A DNA stretch of 64,000 nt from Cryptomeria japonica (taxonomy: Eukaryota; Streptophyta; Pinopsida; Cupressales; Cupressaceae): contig NC_081407.1 in NCBI RefSeq assembly GCF_030272615.1, forward strand, positions 97,819,897 to 97,883,896. Direction: 5' to 3'. Below, in pieces: positions 1 to 10,500 of the stretch. The notes beneath the pieces were generated by a model, which searched no databases, was not told where the DNA came from, and was given only the letters and a program-made list of their open reading frames with translations. Each line of letters starts with the position of its first letter. Within the stretch, counting starts at the first letter, position 1. The position numbers and the translations under genes are program-made.

Positions 1-610
1 TATGGTATGGATTGTTGTTGAGAATCCTTAGGAGATGGAGGAATCATGGAAGAGATGGAGGTTACATGTGGGCCATTGCTAGACACGGGTTCATAATTTT
101 GATCATGCTTGGTGATGACATCTGGTTTCTCCTTAGCCAAATTATTCGGATCTTCAATTTCAATAACACCATCATCATGAGGTCTTGAATTTAATGTTTT
201 AATTCCATGCACATTGAAGTCTTATATTTGTCATGCCTATGATATGCACAATAATTACTCAAAAATTCACATCTCCATGTGGTCTTGTTAGGCAATATGA
301 TAAGATTGTGCTTAAGAAGCTCTTCCAAAGCTCACTCAATAGATGGCCCCAAAGGTGTAAATTGTCTATCTAGGGGATAGATGTCTTTTTGTCTTGGTGA
401 AGATGTCTTATGATCTTGTATGAGATTTGGCTTTTGATTTTCAATTACTTTATGTTCCACCTTATATAATTATTTTAGCATTTCTTGAAGTCTGGTGTTC
501 TTGATATCATAAAATTTTATCTCAAGAGGGGTCATTGAATCTTTTTGTTGGGCTTGAATGTCATATATTTCTCTCTTGAGATCTTGAATTTGTTGGGCCA
601 AGATAGCCAT
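1..610 (-). pseudogene. Degenerate gypsy gag C-terminal part (E1)
   Basis: The minus strand from an ATG at 610 encodes a Gln/Lys-rich start (MAILAQQIQDLKREIYDIQA), then a stretch with PLGPSIE and ALEELLKHNLIILP, then YCAYHRHDKYKTSMCMELKH. These match in order the gag of the Tat-like element at 37500-37720 (PLGEPIESALKKLIQTNMI, then DYHRTKSHKTTSCYKLKNL). The second motif is a zinc-knuckle-like C-x2-H...C box that precedes an IQDL/VQDM segment in Tat-type gags. At least three stops interrupt the frame (after MLK, before ALEELL, after ELKH). It is a dead, partial copy cut by the window edge. Confidence 0.6.
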
Positions 611-2730
611 GGAGATTTATGATAGTTTTAATTTGCAAGAATGGATTAGTTTGTAATGAGTAAGATTGTCCTTACTTTTGTCAGCTTTCTTATGAGAACT
701 TCTGGTTCGAACATGCATTTACAATTAATGTGACTGAGAGCTAGAAGTGATACAAATCTCAAGATAAAATTAGAACTAGTTGTTCATTTGAGGTAATGAA
801 TGAGTAAAGTGATTGAGACCAAGTCTGGTTTCAAGAATGATCTATCCTGTATAAGACATGATCTAAGAAGATTAGGTTGATTAGATTGATGGATGATTGA
901 TTGAACTAGTTGAGATATAATCGACAAAATTGTGTAACACAATGACAGGGGTACACTATCAAGATTGTTTATGCTCAATATGAAAATGACCAGATATATG
1001 CTCACTGTAGACTGATTAAGCAAGTATGACAGATTTGGAAAAGTACGCAAAAAGATAGGCTTCTGGACTAACAAAATTAGAGGCTCATACGACATAATAT
1101 GATAATCCATACAACAATTTAGTAACTTCCAGATGAGAGACTGAGAATCTTGTACGAGTTGTTGCCTTAAGATGTTTTGACTCTTACGACAATTTAATGT
1201 TAACCAGACAATAATTCCTACAGGGTAGTATGACAAACTGACAATAATAAACCTTAGGTACTAAGACTTGTACGATAGTAAATAACTTATGAGACAACAA
1301 TTCTCACATACCAGGATGACAAAGTAGAAGACTCATACGACACAGGACTAGATAGGGACAAGTTTTTTGACAAGGACAAAGTTTTGACAACTAAGTTTTT
1401 GATGTTTTGATTGTTTTCCAGTTTTAGGGTTTCAGTTTATGTTTCCAAGACAAAGACACATCAAACACACAAGATGTAAAATGACTTCAAGCACAACACG
1501 CTAATTCTAAGGAAGTTGGCTGAGAGAGAAAACCTTTTCTTGCTGACTCAGGCACACACCCAATAGCTAATCAGAATATGACTGCTAAGTCTCACACAAT
1601 GGATTCTCAATGCCATATTAGCCGACTCCAAATGCTAATGGGGGTATGATATGACAAGTATCTTGGGAGAGTTACTATCTCCCTTGCACAAATATTATCC
1701 CCCTTTCGGAGGTGAACTGGGTAGCTTCTATCTTAAAGATCTTAGTAAGGATTTCCATTCGAAATTACCCCTTGAAGTCACGCAAGAGCGATTGAGGCCT
1801 ATAGACCGATAAGGTACCAAAACAAGATGTAGTCATGCAAGCGTGATTGAGACTGCGAGGCCCTAAAAAATGCCCGATATGAGAGATATCAAAGAGAAAA
1901 CTCAAATAATCCCGTCCTCTGAGACTTTAATCCCGAAAGGCCTATTTATTATAGTGAGTTGGAATGCTTGGGTCTAGCTGTACTTACTTGGGTCATTCTC
2001 ACAGGGTGATTACTTTTTCCCACTGTGATAGGCCTGCTAAAAGGTACACAAATCTCAAACTAGAAAAGATTCAAGGGTTTGGATTTCTAATTGTTTGTGT
2101 AGACAAGAGCATACTCTCCTACCTTTTAGACTTTTCTCAAACATGAAAAATAGATTTCTTGATTAACCATATCGCAATTTAAGTGCCTAGAAATGAATTA
2201 AAGAATACACAATGTTCAGTTGATTCTCCTTAGGCAACCTGGAAAAACAACGAAACAATATCCATATTGTTTTTTAGCAATGTATTCTTTGATAGACGTA
2301 AGTTTGATTGATAGATTCTTTGTCAAGTGTTCTACAAAAAAACCAGTTAGGCTATGAAATATCTCTTAGGCATATAGAAAACAGATAAGGGTTAGCATTA
2401 GTATAAGCAAAATTCAATTAGAAAAAACCCTAAAAGGTCACACTGTCTTTTAATACGATAAATTAGAAATTTGTATGAGTATTGTCACAGAACCATATGA
2501 GTATTCTCAGCGAATCAGACGAGTAAACACAGAATGAAACGACATAAGCATAGTATCGTACGAGGATTCTTATTGTACCATATGACTATTCTTATCATAT
2601 TGTATGACAAAACACAGATACTCATCCTTTACCAAATATAAATTTGTACGATCTTTTGCAGGAATTGTAAGGATAGAATCCGAAAGATGCAAATTTGATG
2701 ATCTACAAGGCCGAGAAATTGAGTTTTTCG
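611..2730 (-). other. Leader of E1 between gag and PBS, rich in TCGTAC/TATGAC motifs
   Basis: About 2.1 kb with no credible gene. Long untranslated leaders before gag are usual in Tat-type elements. Two stretches (about 1080-1345 and 2455-2655) carry many copies of a short degenerate motif centred on TCGTACGA, TCATACGAC or GTATGAC, at irregular spacing of roughly 20-100 bp. The 150-codon frame at 784-1236 on the minus strand lies in the same region and shows no recognisable domain, so I do not call it a gene. Confidence 0.4.
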
Positions 2731-2749
2731 GGCCCCACGATGGGTGCCA
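2731..2749 (-). other. Primer-binding site of E1
   Basis: On the minus strand the sequence TGGCACCCATCGTGGGGCC starts four bases after the LTR ends in CA. The plant gypsy PBS type TGGCGCCCACCGTGGGGC is very similar. I recall it as a tRNA-Arg type in some Tat/RIRE2-like elements, but I did not check the tRNA. Confidence 0.55.
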
Positions 2750-2753
2750 AAAA

Positions 2754-3761
2754 TGTGTGTGAAAAGTGGTAATCTGTAAGCTGTAAGGCACAAACACTTC
2801 AATAAATCACTGCATACATGGTTAGACAAATATAATCAATGAATATAAAAACCATAACAAATCGATCTATTGCCTTCTAAAAGATGTGAGTATAGACTTG
2901 CTCTCAGATTTGTCTAAACAATACCAGTGACTAGACTACATCAAGATGAAGGATTTAATCTATATGAGCATAAAATTGAGCTAAATGGATGGAAGATTAA
3001 GCTGAATGGATGCAAGATTAAGCTAAATATGCAAGATTAAGCTATGAATGATTAAACTAAATATGCAAAAAGCTAAGATGCAATAATATCAATGCACAAT
3101 ATTCTTAATGAACCTAGAGCAAAAACAACATAATAACAATAAATCTCCAGGGTTCTTTTGATTGGGAGATGAGGGCCTAAATTTATAGAAAATCCAAAGA
3201 GAGACCAACGGTCAAGATCGATTAATGATGAGCAGTTGAGATTCTCCAAGAGGAAGCACAATCCAGGTGAATTGATGTGATTGGCTTCTTTTCTTAGTTT
3301 TAAAGAAAATTGAGCTAAAATTAAGATAAAATTTGAAAAACTGATTTATTCTATATTTTTATCAATTTTGAGATTTAATTGATTTAATTGCTTTTCTGAG
3401 ATTTTTCAATTTATTAGATTTTCAAGATATCTCAATTTGATTCCTTTTTCTAAATTTAATTCCTTTTGTCAAATTAATTTATTTTTAATGATTTAATGGC
3501 AAATTGATTTATTAATTAAATATGCTAGGACATTTAATTAAATAAATAGGATAATTGATTAAAATGATTTACTTGGAATGATTAATTAATTAAATAAACC
3601 TTACCATTAATATAGAATGATTTATTTTCCATGTGACATTGATGATTGAGAAACTAATTAATTAGGTTCTCTAAATTGATTTAATTGTCTTTGGTTAGGA
3701 CCTTGGTGATGTAGTAGAGATTAGGGTCCCATGGTTTAGGTGACCATTTTAGGGTATTACA
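2754..3761 (-). repeat. 5' LTR of E1 (about 1.0 kb)
   Basis: Bounded by TG at 3761-3760 and CA at 2755-2754 on the minus strand, directly followed by the PBS. The part at 3300-3600 is very AT-rich with repeated TTAATTAA-like modules, also seen in the LTR at 31803. Boundaries are inferred from TG/CA and PBS only, because the partner LTR is not in the window. Confidence 0.55.
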
Positions 3762-3836
3762 ACCAGTACCTACCAGTAAGAACATAGAAACCTGCACACT
3801 GAACTGAACAAGAACTAAACTGAAAGGAAATATTTT

Positions 3837-6800
3837 TTGGTTGATGCAAGATTGCTCAGAGACTGGGGATGCTCCTGCATCAGTCAGTTAGATGTCTGTG
3901 TCGACATACCTTGTTTGACAGTGCATATGGTCGACCTCAGGCCCATTATTCATAGAATCAATGCCTCTACTACTCCATTGGGCTATACAAGTATGTTTAG
4001 TGGCTCAACCTTTGCAACTGCTTCAGCTCAGATATCTATGGTTAGCACTAGCACTAAATTTGCCGATGGTATCGACCCTCCTGGAGGTTCCGGTGGAGGT
4101 GGTGATGGATCTGGCCCACGTCCACCTCCTCCACCTTCTAACCCTGTCCTAAATATAATTTTGCAGAACATGGGGCAGTTGCAGTTGCAGCTGACGAACC
4201 TAGCCTCTGCTTCTAGTCAATCATCTATCCCTGCATACTATAGGAAGGGTCCCCTTGATATTACCATTCTGAACACTATCCTTCCCACCACAGTGTTCAA
4301 TGGTGATGGGGACCCAAATGTGCATATAGATTCCTTCATGACTATGTGTAGTGATTACCATAGTTTGGATTTTGTTCTACTCAAGTTGTTATCGTGATCC
4401 ATCAAGTGGATAACATTAGAATAATATAGGTCTCTGCTTGATCATTCCATTCATACCTTCGATCAGCTTATGGATTTGTTCCTCAAGAGGTTTCAGTTGA
4501 ACATTGATAGCAGGTTCACTATTGCTAACCTTGTTCATTGTAAATATAAGCCTAATGAGAAGGTCACAGATTTCATCTCAAGGTACCAAACAATCTCCAC
4601 TAAGATCTCGTTTGCCTTGCCAGATAGCGATCTACAAAGAATGTTCATCAACAATCTGCATCCTGCATTGAGGGAGAAACTATCCCTTAACTAATATCAA
4701 AAGTTTGCAAACATGTGCTCTGCTCTTACGAATTATCAACACGTTGTGTCATAGTTTGAAGATGCCACTTCAAATCCTCATGGTGGGTCCTTTGCAGGTA
4801 CATCAATGGAAGGGTTTAGAAAGAATAAGGCAGTGGCTAATGTCATGGCTGCTCCTCTGATAGCTATCAAACAAAGCTCATAACATAATAGAGTTTTCAC
4901 TAAGTGGAATGACTCTTACCTAAGCATAATACAATAGTTGTTGAAAGATAGCCTTATCACCCTTCTAGAGATTAAACCCACGTTTGATATTCGACCCTAC
5001 CCCCACTGGTATGATGGATCAAAGTTATGCCATTATCACTATGTGCCTAGTCATGACACTAAGTGGTGTTATCATCTCCGACATGTTGTTCAAGACTACA
5101 TTGACAATGGTGCAATCAAGGTGGATGCATGAAAGCATAAATCAAACAATTCTATTGATAAAACCAACCGCGACTTGCAGATTTATATTGATCCTTTCCC
5201 CCTGCATTCAACAAACTTTATCTCTACATTAGATCCTTCCTCAGATGATGGTCCATATGTGAATATGTTCACCGTCACCCCCATTAGCTCACCCTCAACC
5301 TTGAAGGGGAAGGTATTTGATTTGTCCTTGTCATTTACCCCTCTGGATGCCCTATATTATGGAGAGCTTGCTCCTCTTTACGTCCCTGCCAAGCTGAATG
5401 GTCAAACTGTGACAGGTGTGATGGTTGACCCATCAAGCAGAGTCGATGTTGTAAAGTGGAAAATTGGATCCTAGAGACTCCCCACTTAGGAGAGAGAAAG
5501 GAAGCCACTAGGATGATTTTCACTTGGGAGGAGCTTTACATTCAAAAGAGGGGCTTGAATCCACTAGATCCACATCCAAGGGAAATAAGGATGTGAATTA
5601 CAAGTGGATTGCAAGGGTTGAAGTGTGATTTACCCTCTTTTGTAAATGAGAAAGTTGACTTGTTGACTATGCAGAAAAAATAGAGGAAATGAGTGAAATG
5701 AGGAACTACCAATTCGAGATCGTGCTGTAACTTTAGATCTGAGCTAATTATACTAATACAAATCTACCTTGCAAATTTGGAGAAAATTCATCGAGACTGT
5801 GGTGGGAATGTACATGGTCCTCCACAAAATCCACGAAATGAAAAGGGTTCTTCCGTAGATCACCAAATGAAGCCCAAACCTACAATTAGAGTTGCACACT
5901 TGCAACCTACACACAAAAAAGAGAGGGAGAATGGTTGTGGAGAGGAATCAACCTTTAAAGAAAGTAATTGCAAATTCTTGAATGTAAACAATGAAAATGT
6001 ATACCTTGTAGATCTGCAATTTGTTGATGATGATTGCTTTGCTTCTTGAATGTAACCACAAATGCTGTATGAAATGGTATGTAACATGACAAAACCCTAA
6101 CACACACACATGCTTGCAAATGAATGTTGTAATGTTGCTCCAATGGATGAATGAAGAAGACTTGAATTCTTGAATTCTTGATGATGACCTTGAAATCTCA
6201 TATCTTCTCCTTATGCCTCTCATCCCCCTAAATGAGGGAATTGAATCCCCTTTTATACATGCCTCAAGGATTAATTTTTAACCACCGAAGGCTGACAAAG
6301 AGGAATTTCTAACCCCGAAGAGAAATTATGCATAGGAGACCGGGCAAACTTGACATAGAGCCACCCTAAGGGGTGGGGACAAGGGCGCCATGCCCCTGTC
6401 CTACCCTATTTTGGGCCCCAGACAGAATCTAGAGTAGCCATAGGTCTTGAAGGAGGAAGGGTGAAGGGGTGAGAATGCAAAAATAGGTCTTGGTTAGGAA
6501 GGAAGATGTCGTTGCCAAGGTGAGGGCCCCGAATGTGGTTAAAATTGCAAGGGTCGCAATTTTATGACACTGCAGATGTTATAATAGAGGAGACTCTCTT
6601 TGTGAACAATTGGCATAGGCCGACGTATGATGAGTGTCACACAACTTTGAGGATGCATGATGGGTTCTCTATCTGCCCCTTGGGTAGCATCACCTTGATG
6701 ATCCTCATAGGGCCTAGGGAAGTGTCCTCCATGTTCGTAATCATTCCAGAATCAGACCTCTTCTGGGTTAAGCTTGATATTCCTTGGTTGATTGCTATGG

Positions 6801-7130
6801 AGGTAGTCCCTTCGCTTGTCCATAAATGTCTTAAGTTCCCCCATGAGGGCATGGTGCATGTCATCCAAGATACCAGATACTGACCCCTAATTGCCCATGG
6901 GGATTTTTTGTTGAACCACTTTTGGCCTTCTCTAGTGGGGCCCATGCTTCCTCATGGTGATTTGATGTATCATGCGTATTATCAATATAAGATGGGGGAG
7001 TCGGCTCCTAAGTCAACGCAACCTAGTTTTTCATTGCCTCTCCTTGCATCAACCTCTTCTCCATCTATCCCGGTGATGGAGTGGGTGGTTCCCCATTTTC
7101 CCTCATCGTCAGGGGCTAGGGTTAAGCTTG
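3837..7130 (+). pseudogene. E2 gag-protease reading frame, split by a solo LTR
   Basis: Segments 3837-5449 and 6575-about 7130 form one frame once the 1,125-bp insert and one 5-bp duplication are removed (1,130 bp in all). Gag: a Gly/Pro-rich linker (SGGGGDGSGPRPPPPPS), a capsid-like region (FNGDGDPNVHIDSFMTMCSD, later LFLKRFQLNIDSRFTIANLV and FISRYQTISTKISFALPD), then a C/H box (CHYHYVPSHDTKWCYHLRHV). Protease: the active-site region reads VMVDPSSRVDV rather than D-S/T-G, and the C-terminal half (VIIPESDLFWVKLDIPWLIA) follows the insert. In-frame stops occur near 4395, 4692, 4752, 4880, 4935, 5130 and 6881. A frameshift after about 7130 ends the clear frame. The DPSS site may be inactive or typical of this subfamily. 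Confidence 0.7.
5450..6574. mobile_element. Solo LTR inserted in the E2 protease, target duplication GATGT
   Basis: The 1,125-bp insert begins TGTAAAGTGG and ends ATGACACTGCA, so it has TG...CA ends. It is flanked by perfect 5-bp direct repeats GATGT (5445-5449 and 6575-6579). The protease reads ...SRVDV before it and DVIIEETLF after it, in the same frame when the insert is removed. It has no internal direct repeat, PBS or coding domain, so a solo LTR fits best. The element's orientation cannot be decided. The small frames inside (for example 5777-6049) look fortuitous. Confidence 0.75.
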
Positions 7131-8470
7131 CTCATTCAAATAGACCCCACATCTGCCTAAGACTACACAACCTCTGGCGACGCCTGTTTTTCCTATGGCT
7201 ACACCCAGTGCAGCCAAGGGAAAGGCCCCCATGTTGTCGAAGTACGTGGTTCACCTTACCTTTGAGCTCCCGACCATGGCCGATGTCCCTCAACCCTCTT
7301 GTTATGAGAAAGGGAGGTAGTCTTCTCATGTTCATTTGTCCCCACTTGCTCGTGCTTCCTAGCTTGTGTTGGCAACCTCCATTCCCTTGATTGCTCCTTT
7401 AAAAAGGTTGGGTAGGGCGCCCATTGCTGTGGAAGTCGTGCCTCTCCAGGATGCACCTCCTTTTTCATCGGTTGGGCCTTCTCCTATCCCTAACATGGTT
7501 CCAGAGCCCTCTCCTATGGAGCATGATGCTCCTAAATCCTCTCGAGATTTGATTGGTGGTCATCACCTTCACCAAAATAAGTGCGTGCGTGAGCGTAAAC
7601 TCTTTCAATGTGCCAGAGCTTGAGAGTGTGATGCCGCTTTGCAGTCCGTTGGGGCACTCTTGGCACCCAACGCCATTGTCTCAGAGCCCATCTCTACAGT
7701 TGCTTCTGTCTCTATGTCTACCTTATGTTTTCTTCTTGTTGATTCAGGACCTATTGATCAACCTCCCCCTAAGAAGGTGTAGGTTTTCATTGCTCCCTCT
7801 TTGGAGCCACCTCTTATCACTTCTTTGTCGGACATGCCTCCCTTGTCCCAACCTCTTGATATATTGCACATGCAGGTGATGCCTAGTGCAGCTTTGTCTG
7901 CCTTGCTTGTTTCATTGCCACTCCAACATCTGAGTTTTCCTAGAGTCCTCCAGCTTGCTACTATTGATAGGAGGTCTGCCACTCCTATCCCATCTAATTG
8001 CACATTCGAGCAGGGCCCCATCCTGGAGTTTCGATGTCGTAAATCCTTGTAGGTATGCTCCTCATATATTCCTTTGCCTACCTCAATGCCTATTGGTTGC
8101 CTATCTCTATATGTGTGATTGAGAAGGCCCCACCTTCTCTCAAATTTGTCAACTACCCATCTTCCAGAGGTTGTTAGTCTTGTTCTTATTTGATCTTCTC
8201 CGAGTGAGTCACCTACTTTGTCCATGGAGGCCTACATGTTTGACTCCTTGGAAGACATATCAACCTTGTCTATGATTTTCATGTGATCGTTGACCCTTAC
8301 CTCCTCCAAGCTTGTGGATGCAACTGTCACTACTGCTTCATCCCTTTCTCTCACAGTTGGCGAGTTGCTCAGTGAAGCCCTTGTGCTGGTACCTCTCTGA
8401 GCTCATCCCCCTTCTCCCTATGACCTAGATTGGGAGGACGATGATCTCCTAAGGGATGACCTTTAGGATT
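7131..8470 (+). pseudogene. E2 Pro/Ser-rich region after the protease, heavily degraded
   Basis: Downstream of the protease several short plus-strand frames overlap in different phases. They share a Pro/Ser-rich composition (for example VGPSPIPNMVPEPSPMEHDA near 7470-7530) and end in an acidic stretch (YDLDWEDDDLLRDDL near 8420-8465). This looks like one long frame broken by several indels, sitting where pol should be. No RT, RNase H or integrase motif is readable. The function of the original product is unknown to me. Confidence 0.4.
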
Positions 8471-8544
8471 TTTATCTTTTATCTCCATCTATTTGCATGT
8501 GCGTATGTTTGTGTTCCCTCGTGCTTGTTTTATCTATCTGTTCC

Positions 8545-8665
8545 CTCCCAAAGGACCCAGGTTACTCCGTAGGTACTTGGATACGGGAGGATGGATGTCT
8601 TTATCCGTTGTGTTGTCCTGAAGGACCCGAGTTACTTTGTAGGTGCTCAGATACATGGGATTTTA
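8545..8665 (+). repeat. Two direct copies of a roughly 70-bp unit in the E2 3' region
   Basis: The core AAGGACCCAGGTTACTCCGT near 8551 recurs as AAGGACCCGAGTTACTTTGT near 8622. Both are followed by a TAGGT...TGGATAC or CTCAGATAC stretch. Confidence 0.6.
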
Positions 8666-9079
8666 TGTTGTACACATTCTTTTGTTTGTGTCTCTACTTC
8701 TTCTATCTATCGTATCTTTCTTTTTGACATTCGGGAATGATGCAAAGTGTTTGGGGCATCCTTTGCCTTCTTCCATGTTGACTCAAATTTTTATTTTATC
8801 TTTGTCTTCATGTACTCTTCTTCAAATCCAAAAACTTTGGGGCTATGATAATATACCTATCTCATAGTTGCATTGCATATCTTTTGTCATTGCTATAGGT
8901 TCTGATGCTAGACTATCAGGTCCCCTTATCCTCTTGCATTTCATCGCCAATGTTGTGGACATTTATGTGTCACCCTCTCATGGTGGCAATCCATGGAAAC
9001 ATCTTGCTATGTTGACATGCCATAAATTCTCTTCTCCTTAGAATGACATTCCTTCCATGCATATCATTCTAAGGGAGGG

Positions 9080-9265
9080 GCATTATATATGTATTTATCT
9101 TTTTATCTTTTGCATTGGTTCCTTTCATCAACTTCTTTTCCATGATTGCCTAGGTGGGGGCTAGACCACTCAATCTTTTTCTTTTCTAAGATCGCCTAGG
9201 TGGGGGCCAAACCACTTTATATTTTTCTTTTCCAAGATCGCCCACATGGGGGCCAAACCATTCTT
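9080..9265 (+). repeat. Three tandem copies of a roughly 60-bp unit (GCCTAGGTGGGGGC...)
   Basis: The core TGCCTAGGTGGGGGCTAGAC near 9150 repeats as CGCCTAGGTGGGGGCCAAAC near 9193 and CGCCCACATGGGGGCCAAAC near 9239. The copies are joined by a pyrimidine-rich spacer with CTTTTCTTTTC. Confidence 0.65.
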
Positions 9266-9309
9266 GATCTATTATTCTTATTTGCCTTTGTAGAGGCCAA
9301 TCTACTACT

Positions 9310-9490
9310 TACCAAATTTATCTGCCCTATCGCATGGCTATCTACCATGTTGTTACCCATGAATCTATCTTTATCTGCCCTATCGCATGGCTATCTAGCA
9401 TATCGCTACCCATGTTGGCAATTATCTCTCCCTATCATATGGCTTTCCATACTGACATATCACGCCCCATCGTATGACTATCTATCATAA
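9310..9490 (+). repeat. Degenerate tandem repeat (CTGCCCTATCGCATGGCTATCT)
   Basis: A unit containing CCCTATCGCATGGCTATCTA occurs near 9327 and again near 9377. More diverged copies (CCCTATCATATGGCTTTCCA; CCCCATCGTATGACTATCTA) follow up to 9490. It lies between the degraded frames and the polypurine tract. Confidence 0.6.
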
Positions 9491-9816
9491 CACACCTTGC
9501 TACCCATATTGGCACATCTTATATTTTAGCGGCCATTTGTCTCGTATCCTTCTGTAACCAGGGGCTTTCCTCCAAAGCAAGGTTCATTTCTGTTACGTTA
9601 TCTTATCCACTTCTCTATCTTATCATCCATCATGTTAGTCTGTAGCTTATGTGTTTGTGATGTGCCAAATAGCAATGTCTATTCCAAATCTCAGCATTGT
9701 CTCGTTGGGGGCAACCTCATCTGATCAACAAAAAATCTGCCTCTCTATCGCGAATTTCTTTTTCTTTATCTTCCTCTACTTTAGCTTCGCATCCCTCAAC
9801 AAAGACATGCTCGCTA

Positions 9817-9830
9817 AAGTGGGGGCAAAA
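9817..9830 (+). other. Polypurine tract of E2
   Basis: AAGTGGGGGCAAAA lies immediately before a TGTAATATCA start at 9831. A purine run next to TG is the normal 3' LTR junction. Confidence 0.6.
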
Positions 9831-10500
9831 TGTAATATCAAAAATCTTCCCCCCTTGCGGTTAATGTGACAAATGGTACCTTCCTCCATGTCATCGAACG
9901 TGGGGCTTCACCACTTTGACCTTTTGTCCACTCGAATTATCCTTTTTAGCTTCGAGCAGAAACATTACCGACTTCGCCAACTTGTCACCTTCAAGGACTA
10001 AGGCGCGACGTGGAGATGTCTGCATGATGCACTAGCGTCCTACAAACCTGACAGTCCACAGGTGCTTGTTGGAGCGTTACGCCTGCACCTGGGAGGAATC
10101 GTAACGCCTTTGTATGCACCCACCAACGTCCGAATAGGCCTTTATCTTCCTCTTTGAAGGCATTTTGTGGGGATTCTTTGTCAAGTTGGTGATCTATCTA
10201 TAGGTTAAGAAGCTCATGGAGACCATTTTGGACAACATTCCAGAAACACCACCATTATTTCAGTGATTCAAGGACTTTGCATCAACATTATAACAAGCAT
10301 CATAGAAGGGGATCTCTCTCAACCTTTCTCTTTCACTTTCCAATATCGTTATTCCAATCTTTTATTACATTCCTTCTTGATCTTTCTTTCATTCTCATGG
10401 CTATCTTGGGTTGTCTGTGGAGGTTGAAACACCAAAATAGGGGTTTGACTTAGGCAGACTCCAAAACACAACCCACAACATTTCCTTCTTGCATGTGTGT
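9831..10500 (+). repeat. 3' LTR of E2 (right end not determined)
   Basis: The start TGTAATATCAAAAATCTTCC follows the polypurine tract. The end is only a guess, because the 5' LTR is missing and no target duplication can be tested; the LTR could extend past 10550. No coding potential is seen. Confidence 0.45.

Larger units (their letters stand above)
1..3761 (-). mobile_element. Minus-strand Ty3/gypsy (Tat-like) element, partial
   Basis: Read on the minus strand, the order is LTR (3761 to 2754), primer-binding site (2749 to 2731), a leader of about 2.1 kb, then a gag remnant that runs off the window at position 1. The order and the gag motif are those of Tat-type gypsy elements. Its LTR begins TGTAATACCCTAAAATGG, which resembles the LTR start of the Tat element at 31803 (TGTAGACACCTAAAAATG). 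Pol and the second LTR lie outside the window, so the target duplication cannot be checked. Its LTR abuts the 5'-truncated gag of the next element, so it probably inserted into or beside that element. Confidence 0.65.
3762..10500 (+). mobile_element. Gypsy-type element E2 with gag-protease but no visible pol
   Basis: Contains gag and aspartic protease (3837-7130, interrupted by a solo LTR), a degraded Pro/Ser-rich region (7131-8470), tandem repeats (8545-9490), a polypurine tract (9817-9830) and the start of a 3' LTR (9831). No reverse transcriptase, RNase H or integrase motif is visible in any frame between protease and polypurine tract. The 5' LTR is absent; the left side is cut by the E1 LTR at 3761. 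The right end is uncertain because there is no partner LTR to compare. It may be a natural non-autonomous family or a deletion derivative. Confidence 0.6.

Noticed and set aside
784-1236. 150-codon minus-strand frame
   Set aside because: It lies in the noncoding leader of a retroelement, has no domain, and overlaps dispersed short repeats.
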